A DNA stretch of 5,771 nt, taken from Acidobacteriota bacterium. Lineage in GTDB: Bacteria > Acidobacteriota > Thermoanaerobaculia > Multivoradales > JAHEKO01. Under the pieces are notes generated by a model. That model did not search any database, had not been told where the DNA came from, and worked only from the letters and a program-made list of their open reading frames with translations. The stretch covers positions 1 through 5,771 of the forward strand of contig JAOTUP010000151.1 of the NCBI GenBank assembly GCA_029863825.1, written 5' to 3'. Position 1 is the first letter of the stretch. The number at the start of each line of letters is the position of its first letter. Below, one piece after another: positions 1 to 5,771 of this stretch. The position numbers were made by a program, and so were the translations under genes.

Positions 1-1
1 G

Positions 2-661
2 CATCTCGACGACGAGGGACTCATGAAGAACACCCTGACGGCGCTCACGTCGGATCACGGCGAGTCGCTCGGCGAGCATTACTACAATTTCGATCACGGT
101 CGCTTCGGTTTCCAGACCTGCGTGCGCGTACCGCTCATCCTTCACTACCCCGGGGTCTTCCTGCCGCGAGTGGACGAAAACCCGGTCGAGCTCATCGACC
201 TGGCCCCCACCTTCCTCGAAGTGGCGGGTGTCGAGCTCGCAGAGGGCCGGTGGATGCAGGGAACCTCTCTCTCCTCGCGCCTCGTGGACGGCAGCGGGTC
301 CGAGAGCGCGGCGGCCTTCGCTTTCTCCGAAGCGGGATATGCGCAGGACGAAAAGTGGCAGCGCATCGTCCGCGACCGCCGCTACAAACTCGTCGAGTCC
401 AGAGAGGGTGGCGAGCAACGGTGGATGACCGGTGAGGTCGGTAAGCGCTTCGCCCTCTACGACCTCGAAAACGACCCCGAAGAAACGAAAAACCTCGCGG
501 ACGAGCGACCCGAAGAGCTCGACCGCCTGCGCAAGGTCCTGCGGCGCTGGCTTCGTGAGGATTTCGACGCGCTCGTGGACACGGACGCCACAGGAGCCGG
601 CGGGCGCGAGATGGGCGAAGACACGCGCGAGCAGCTCAAGGCGCTCGGATATCTGAACTAG
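2..661 (+). CDS. Sulfatase (arylsulfatase-type), C-terminal part, 5' end cut by window edge
   Basis: This is the C-terminal 219 residues of a sulfatase-family hydrolase, an enzyme class that removes sulfate from sulfated sugars or other sulfate esters. The frame is open from base 2, so the ATG at 23 is internal. Residues 16-26 (TSDHGESLGEH) form the conserved metal-site segment, with Asp18 and His19 as likely calcium ligands. Then come FDHG, VRVPLILHYPG, the IDLAPTFLEVAGV helix, MQGTSL, RDRRYKLV and LYDLENDPEETKNLADE, all in the usual order for arylsulfatases. It ends in a leucine-rich tail (EQLKALGYLN). The catalytic Cys/Ser-x-Pro-x-Arg site and any signal peptide lie upstream and cannot be checked. 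The SDHGESLGE stretch also occurs in phosphoethanolamine transferases, but the downstream part follows the sulfatase pattern. The substrate is unknown. It lies 291 bases before the efflux genes and is probably a separate transcription unit. Confidence 0.9.
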   Translation, partial: HLDDEGLMKNTLTALTSDHGESLGEHYYNFDHGRFGFQTCVRVPLILHYPGVFLPRVDENPVELIDLAPTFLEVAGVELAEGRWMQGTSLSSRLVDGSGSESAAAFAFSEAGYAQDEKWQRIVRDRRYKLVESREGGEQRWMTGEVGKRFALYDLENDPEETKNLADERPEELDRLRKVLRRWLREDFDALVDTDATGAGGREMGEDTREQLKALGYLN

Positions 662-670
662 TCGACCTCT

Positions 671-693
671 CGCGGGCCCGCGGCGTCACGCGG
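671..693 (+). terminator. Possible GC-rich hairpin just after the sulfatase gene
   Basis: Nine bases after the sulfatase stop there is a perfect 12-base palindrome, CGCGGGCCCGCG (671-682). It overlaps an alternative hairpin with arms CCGCG (678-682) and CGCGG (689-693) around a 6-base loop. The position suits a transcription terminator, but no T-run follows, so it is not a standard intrinsic terminator. It could be a weak or Rho-assisted end, or simply GC-rich sequence. Confidence 0.2.
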
Positions 694-827
694 CTGCCGA
701 CGGATCGCTCTGACAGTGAGTCCTCCGCGCCACTCGACACAGTACGCTGATGAGGCCTGTCGCCTTCAACCGACTCTACGCAACCGGAGGCTTCCCCACC
801 GGACACCGCACGGCCGTGATGACGAAA

Positions 828-890
828 GTTGGCGACCGTCCTGGGAGACTCCCGAAACGCCATCCCCACTGGGGATAGCTGTCGCCGAAC
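828..890 (+). promoter_or_regulatory. Nested inverted repeats; candidate structured leader or operator of the efflux operon
   Basis: GTTGGCGAC (828-836) is complementary to GTCGCCGAAC (881-890), giving 9 pairs with one bulged G. Between these arms lie two more inverted repeats: GGGAGACTCCC (843-853) and ATCCCCACTGGGGAT (862-876). As RNA this could fold as an outer stem closing two short hairpins, a three-way-junction shape. As DNA the two inner dyads are centred 21 bases apart. The element ends 62 bases before the adaptor start codon. The base pairing is read directly; any regulatory role is inference, and such pairing can arise by chance in GC-rich DNA. Confidence 0.3.
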
Positions 891-934
891 ATTCACGCCT
901 GGACTACGTAGTGACTTCATAGGGCATCAGCCTC

Positions 935-941
935 GGGAGGG
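935..941 (+). promoter_or_regulatory. Ribosome binding site of the adaptor gene
   Basis: GGGAGGG matches the anti-Shine-Dalgarno sequence and ends 11 bases before the ATG at 953. The spacing is slightly long. It still supports that start, which also gives a natural positively charged N-terminus before the membrane anchor. Confidence 0.55.
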
Positions 942-952
942 AAAGCACTGTC

Positions 953-2185
953 ATGCCGAAAAAGAAGCGCAGTCGCAAAGTCTGGATATGGGTCGGCCTT
1001 GTTGTCGTGATACTGGCCGTCGTCGGAATCCTCATCGCGCGAGGCAGGCGCGAAAAGCCGCCGGAAGTCACGACCGAGACGATCGAAGAAAAGACTCTCG
1101 TCTCGAAGGTGAGCGCCAACGGGGCGCTCGACGCCCAGCGCAAGGTCGACTTGTCGGCAAATGTCATGGGCCAGATCGTCAACCTGGCAGTGCGCGAAGG
1201 CGACCGCGTCGCCAAGGGCGACTTCCTGCTGCAAATCGACCAGACGCAGCTCGAAGCCACCGCCGCCGGAGCGGCCGCCTCACTGAATGCGCTGTTTCAT
1301 GATCGTGATGCCACTCGCGCCTCGGCTGTCGACGCCCAGCGCACTCTGGAGCGCGCCCAGCGGAGCTTCGACGACGAGCTCATCCCGATCTCCGAGCTCG
1401 ACCGCGCCCGCACCGCGCTCGACGCAGCCGAGGCTCAGGTACAAGCCATCGAGCAGCGCATTGCTCAAGCTCGGGCCACCCTCGCCGGGGCACGCGACAC
1501 GCTGTCGAAGACGAAAATCGTGGCGCCGATTGCTGGCACCGTCACGCGACTGCCAGTCGAGGAGGGCGAGGTCGCGGTGATTGGAACGATGAACAACCCC
1601 GGCACGGTGCTGATGACGATCTCGGACATGAGCGTCGTCGAAGCGGTGATGGAGGTCGACGAGACCGATATTCCGCAGGTCCGCCTCGGTCAGGTCGCCG
1701 AAGTGACGATCGACGCCTACAACCAGCACGTCTTCGACGGCATTGTCACCGAGGTCGGATCGAGTCCCATCGAAACCCTCACCTCCGAAGCAGTCAACTT
1801 CGAGGTCAAGATCCAGCTCCGCGAGCCCCCCGATACCGTGCGCCCGGGCTTCTCCTGCTCGGCCGACATCATTACCGACACCAAGGAGAGCGTGCTCGCG
1901 GCTCCCATCCAGTCGCTGGTCGTGCGCGAGAAACCGTCCGAGAGCGGCGGCAAGGTCACAGACGAAGAAGGCGTTTACGTCTACGAAACCGACGAGGGCA
2001 ATCCGGCGTCCGGCACTGCCCGCTTTTCCGCCGTCGAGACCGGCATCACCGGCGAGACCGAGATCGAGATCGCAACAGGCCTCGAGAAGGACGACGAAGT
2101 CATCACGGGGCCCTTCCGCGTTCTGCGCGAGCTCGAAGACGGCGATTCTGTGAGCCGAGCGAAGGAGCCGGAGAAGGAGAGCTAG
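953..2185 (+). CDS. Periplasmic adaptor subunit of a tripartite efflux pump (MacA / HlyD family)
   Basis: The 410-residue protein is a membrane-fusion (adaptor) protein that would bridge an inner-membrane transporter and a TolC-like outer-membrane channel. A Lys/Arg-rich start (KKKRSRK, residues 3-9) precedes one membrane segment (about 11-29), so the rest lies in the periplasm. A first lipoyl-type half (about 62-97, with GQIVNLAVREGDRVAKGD) is followed by a long Ala/Gln/Arg-rich coiled-coil hairpin (about 98-186). The tip region DELIPISELDRA (141-152) resembles the TolC-docking tip, although the usual R-L-S spacing is not exact. The second lipoyl half is KIVAPIAGTVTRLPVEEGE (188-206). A beta-barrel domain (about 228-305) and a membrane-proximal domain (about 306-397) complete the family order. 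Its length is normal for the family. The two permeases directly downstream make it MacA-like rather than an RND adaptor. Substrate unknown. Confidence 0.88.
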   Translation: MPKKKRSRKVWIWVGLVVVILAVVGILIARGRREKPPEVTTETIEEKTLVSKVSANGALDAQRKVDLSANVMGQIVNLAVREGDRVAKGDFLLQIDQTQLEATAAGAAASLNALFHDRDATRASAVDAQRTLERAQRSFDDELIPISELDRARTALDAAEAQVQAIEQRIAQARATLAGARDTLSKTKIVAPIAGTVTRLPVEEGEVAVIGTMNNPGTVLMTISDMSVVEAVMEVDETDIPQVRLGQVAEVTIDAYNQHVFDGIVTEVGSSPIETLTSEAVNFEVKIQLREPPDTVRPGFSCSADIITDTKESVLAAPIQSLVVREKPSESGGKVTDEEGVYVYETDEGNPASGTARFSAVETGITGETEIEIATGLEKDDEVITGPFRVLRELEDGDSVSRAKEPEKES

Positions 2186-2216
2186 CGTGCCGTCTCCGGT
2201 AAGCGCAGATTCCAGC

Positions 2217-2229
2217 CTCGCAGGGCGAG
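2217..2229 (+). other. Small hairpin between adaptor and first permease genes
   Basis: CTCGC (2217-2221) and GCGAG (2225-2229) form a 5-pair stem with an AGG loop inside the 90-base gap between the two genes. No T-run follows, so it is not a terminator. It could affect mRNA stability or be chance. Translating the gap in the permease frame gives no remnant of an ABC ATPase. Confidence 0.2.
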
Positions 2230-2275
2230 TGCAGCGACGCCAAGCCACGGGTTTCGACACGAATCGCTGACCAAC

Positions 2276-3479
2276 ATGGAGACCCTCTACATCGCCGTTC
2301 GCGCCCTTAGGGCCCACAAGCTGAGGAGCTTTCTGACGCTCCTCGGCGTGATCATCGGCGTCATGACGGTCGTCGTTGTCGTCTCGATCACCAGCGGCCT
2401 CAACCGTTATGTGGCCGAAGAGCTTTTTCAGCTCAGCCCCGACGTCCTGATTTTCACAAAATTCGGGATTATCACCGACCGCGACGCCTTCCTCGAGGCG
2501 TTGCGGCGCAAAGATCTGGATCGGGATGACCTGACGGCAGTAGAGCGCCTCTGCCGCGATTGCGGCTCAATCGGTGCCAGCGTTCAGAACCAACTGCCTG
2601 TCAAACGCGACAGCAAGCGACTCTCGCGCGTCTCGGTCCAGGGGTCGACTGCCAACCTCGCCGATCTCAACAACCTCGAACTCGAGACAGGTCGTTTCTT
2701 CAGTCCTTCGGAGGTGGACCACTCGGCGCTGGTAGCAGTCATCGGATCAGACGTGCGCGACGAGCTCTTCGGCCGCCTCGATCCGATCGGCCGCAAATTC
2801 ACCGTCGGCGGCAATCCGCTCAAAGTCGTGGGGCTGCTGCGCAAGCAGGGAACGGTTCTCGGGCAGAGCCAGGACAATCAGCTGTTCATGCCGCTCTCGA
2901 CTTACGAGCGATTCTTCGGCAGCCGACAGAGCCTCAATATCTTCGTCCGGCCGGCCGGCGGCATGACTCGTCTCGCTGCCGTCGAGGACGAAGTGCGGGT
3001 CATCCTGCGCGCCCGGCGGCACACGCGGTTCGAGGAAGACGATCCATTTGGCGTAGTGACCGCGGCGGCGGCTCAGAACATGTGGCGCAGCATCTCGGCA
3101 GGTGCCTTTTCGCTGATGTTTCTCGTGTCCGGGATCTCTCTGGCGGTCGGCGGCATCGTCATCGCCAACATCATGCTCGTTTCCGTGGTCGAGCGAACTC
3201 GCGAGATCGGCATTCGGCGGGCCACTGGTGCGAGGAAACGAGACATCCTGATGCAGTTTCTGGCCGAGGCGGTGATCTTGGGCGGCGTTGGTGGGGCCAT
3301 CGGAGTCGGCCTCGGGATCGCCATTGCCCGCGGCATCTCGACATTCTTCCCGCTACCGACTCTCGTACGACCGGAGCTCGTCGTCGTCGGTCTCACGCTG
3401 GCACTGGTTACCGGAGCGTTGGCCGGGTTCTTCCCGGCACGCAAGGCGGCGTCACTCCCTCCGGTCGAGGCGCTGCGCT

Positions 3480-3487
<8 letters not shown>
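2276..3487 (+). CDS. ABC transporter permease, MacB/FtsX type, without fused ATPase (first of pair)
   Basis: The 403-residue inner-membrane protein has the MacB-type fold: a first membrane helix (about 17-40, after RALRAHKLRSFLTLLGVIIGV), a large periplasmic domain (about 41-272), and three C-terminal helices (about 276-303, 327-351, 367-386). The cytoplasmic loop VERTREIGIRRATGARKRD (305-323) is the conserved coupling segment that contacts an ATPase. The protein ends in FFPARKAASLPPVEALRYE. No Walker A, Walker B or LSGGQ motif is present, whereas E. coli MacB carries an N-terminal ATPase, so a separate ATP-binding subunit is required. The periplasmic domain contains a C-x-x-C pair (Cys93, Cys96). 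The start ATG has no clear ribosome binding site; it is the only ATG/GTG/TTG in frame after the adaptor stop and fits the family N-terminus. It probably forms a heterodimer with the next gene's product. Confidence 0.88.
3467..3470 (+). promoter_or_regulatory. Ribosome binding site that fixes the start of the second permease
   Basis: GAGG lies 9 bases before the ATG at 3480, inside the last codons of the first permease. The start overlaps the upstream stop (ATGAGTAA, 8 shared bases), an arrangement typical of translational coupling. An in-frame ATG at 3288 would add 64 residues that merely read the upstream gene in another frame, so it is not the start. Confidence 0.55.
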
Positions 3488-4769
<1,282 letters not shown>

Positions 4770-4786
4770 GCCGCCAGCAGGGGCTC

Positions 4787-4814
4787 CGCCACGCCGCATG
4801 ATCCCGCCGTGGCG
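4787..4814 (+). other. Hairpin in the spacer before the asparagine synthetase gene
   Basis: CGCCACG (4787-4793) and CGTGGCG (4808-4814) can pair over 7 bases around a 14-base loop, 18 bases after the permease stop. No T-run follows, so it is at best a weak or factor-dependent terminator. The spacer also holds two copies of ATGATCC (4798-4804 and 4816-4822). The second includes TATGAT (4815-4820), a fair -10 hexamer, but no -35 sits at the right distance. Confidence 0.25.
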
Positions 4815-4861
4815 TATGATCCAGGCGCCGCCTGCAGCGAAAACTCGAGCGCATCCAAAAC

Positions 4862-5771
4862 ATGTGTGGCATAGCCGGAATCTTCGCTTTCGACGGACCC
4901 GACGATCGCCACACCGACATTGTCCGACGGATGATGTCGACGCTGGTCCACCGCGGGCCCGACGGTGAAGGGCTGGTCTCGAGCGGACCCTGCACGCTCG
5001 GCTTCCGGCGCCTGGCCATCGTCGACCTCGAGGCAGCGGCCCCACCTTTTTCCAACGAAGATCAGTCGGTCTGGTCGATTTGCAACGGCGAGATCTACAA
5101 CAGCCCCGGACTCAGGCGTCGACTCGAGGAGAAGGGGCACCGACTGGCAACGCGGGTCGACACCGAGGTCATCCCCCATCTCTATGAGGATCTCGGCCAG
5201 AACCTGGTCGACGAGCTCAACGGCATGTTCGCCCTCGCGGTATGGGACGAACGCCGCCAGACGCTCTTTCTTGCTCGCGACCGGGCTGGGGAAAAGCCTC
5301 TTTTCTACTGGCACGACGATAAAGAGCTCGTTTTCGCGTCGGAGTTGAGAGCTCTTTTGGCTCATCCGCGCATTCCGCGCGAGCTCGACCCGGTGGCGTT
5401 GCGACGCTATTTGCTGCACGGCTTTTTCCCTTCACCGCTCACGCCCCTCGCTGATATCCGCAAGCTGCCTGCCGGCAGCTCTCTGACGGCGAACGCGGGC
5501 AGGATTGTCCCCACACAGTACTGGGACCTCGCCGAGTTCTTTCGCCCAGACCGGATCGTCAGCGGGAAGCCGGAGCAGCTGGCGGACGAGCTCGACGAGT
5601 GCCTTTCGACAGCGGTCTCCGAAAGACGACGCAGCGACGTGCCGGTCGGTGTTTTTCTGTCGGGCGGCCTCGACTCCTCGACGATCCTCGCGTACTACGC
5701 AGAGCAACAGGGACCTGGTGTGCCGGTGTTCAGCCTCGGACACGACGATCTGGACTTCGACGAGGCACGAT
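4862..5771 (+). CDS. asnB: Asparagine synthetase (glutamine-hydrolysing), 3' end cut by window edge
   Basis: The first 303 residues of an AsnB-type amidotransferase are visible; complete members are usually about 550-650 residues. Such enzymes hydrolyse glutamine and use the ammonia and ATP to amidate aspartate or, in biosynthetic clusters, another carboxylate. MCGIAGIF sets the start: Cys2 must follow Met1 as the glutaminase nucleophile. Glutaminase residues are HRGPD (30-34), RLAIVD (50-55), NGEIYN (75-80) and the Asp of VDTEV (Asp100). The stretch ARDRAGEKPLFYW (138-150) and SELRALL are also typical. The ATP-pyrophosphatase domain begins with the pyrophosphate loop FLSGGLDSS (265-273), then FSLGHDDLDFDEA. 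Two local departures from the usual sequence are AAAPPF at 58-63, where GGxQPM is usual, and Val99 where Ser is usual. No good ribosome binding site is seen. It lies 92 bases after the permease pair and may or may not share its transcript. Confidence 0.92.
   Translation, partial: MCGIAGIFAFDGPDDRHTDIVRRMMSTLVHRGPDGEGLVSSGPCTLGFRRLAIVDLEAAAPPFSNEDQSVWSICNGEIYNSPGLRRRLEEKGHRLATRVDTEVIPHLYEDLGQNLVDELNGMFALAVWDERRQTLFLARDRAGEKPLFYWHDDKELVFASELRALLAHPRIPRELDPVALRRYLLHGFFPSPLTPLADIRKLPAGSSLTANAGRIVPTQYWDLAEFFRPDRIVSGKPEQLADELDECLSTAVSERRRSDVPVGVFLSGGLDSSTILAYYAEQQGPGVPVFSLGHDDLDFDEAR

Larger units (their letters stand above)
662..952. other. Intergenic spacer with inverted-repeat cluster
   Basis: This 291-base spacer holds no convincing protein gene. 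Open frames across it have mixed third-position bases, unlike the strongly C/G-ending codons of the neighbours. I saw no TTGACA/TATAAT pair with proper spacing. It contains the hairpin after the sulfatase (671-693), the nested inverted repeats at 828-890, a 10-base palindrome ACTACGTAGT (903-912) and the ribosome binding site of the adaptor gene (935-941). The promoter of the efflux genes should lie here, but I cannot place it. Confidence 0.6.

Noticed and set aside
903..912. Perfect 10-base palindrome ACTACGTAGT upstream of the adaptor
   Set aside because: Several ten-base palindromes are expected by chance in a window this size; there is no second copy nearby.
716..922. 68-codon GTG-started frame in the spacer before the adaptor
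   Set aside because: Its third codon positions are mixed, it has no ribosome binding site, and the product is low-complexity and unlike any recognised family.
2183..2275. Adaptor and first permease are in the same frame, separated only by TAG 2183-2185 and 30 stop-free codons, suggesting readthrough to a fusion
   Set aside because: The adaptor's C-terminus is periplasmic while the permease N-terminus must be cytoplasmic, so a fusion has the wrong topology. Thirty open codons are common by chance.
1280..2317. 345-codon open frame on the minus strand opposite the adaptor gene
   Set aside because: It is antisense to a well-supported adaptor and shows no domain; a long open antisense frame is expected at this base composition.
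3288..3479. Upstream ATG that would extend the second permease by 64 residues
   Set aside because: The extra residues only re-read the end of the first permease in another frame. The ATG at 3480 has a ribosome binding site and gives the normal family N-terminus.
4815..4820. TATGAT as -10 of an asparagine synthetase promoter
   Set aside because: The sequence 16-18 bases upstream is CG-rich and unlike TTGACA, and there is no extended -10 TG.

Overview
The window is GC-rich, and all real genes lie on the + strand with a strong C/G bias at third codon positions. The content is a formylglycine-type sulfatase tail, a MacA-like adaptor, two FtsX/MacB-type permeases and a class B asparagine synthetase. 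This suggests a Gram-negative (diderm) bacterium, plausibly of the Myxococcota / former Deltaproteobacteria / Acidobacteriota sort. The taxonomic guess is weak and rests only on composition and the style of the proteins.

Layout. 2-661: C-terminal 219 residues of a sulfatase whose catalytic start lies left of the window. 662-952: a 291-base spacer without a convincing gene, holding an unusual cluster of inverted repeats (828-890) upstream of the next gene. 953-2185: membrane-anchored periplasmic adaptor (HlyD/MacA family). 2276-3487 and 3480-4769: two homologous ABC-transporter permeases of the MacB/FtsX type, overlapping by 8 bases. 4862-5771: start of a glutamine-dependent asparagine synthetase (AsnB type), cut by the right edge after 303 codons.

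How the genes work together. Adaptor and permeases look like one tripartite-efflux operon. The adaptor would link an inner-membrane permease heterodimer to an outer-membrane TolC-like channel. The ATP-binding subunit needed to drive such a pump is not in the window: neither permease carries a fused ATPase and no gap is large enough for one. It must be supplied from elsewhere. The sulfatase and asparagine synthetase fit an envelope, polysaccharide or secondary-metabolite neighbourhood, but this is inference from position only.

No clearly new system is visible. The best leads are the structured leader-like segment before the adaptor and the ATPase-less adaptor plus double-permease arrangement. 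No strong sigma-70 promoter and no hairpin followed by a T-run was found.
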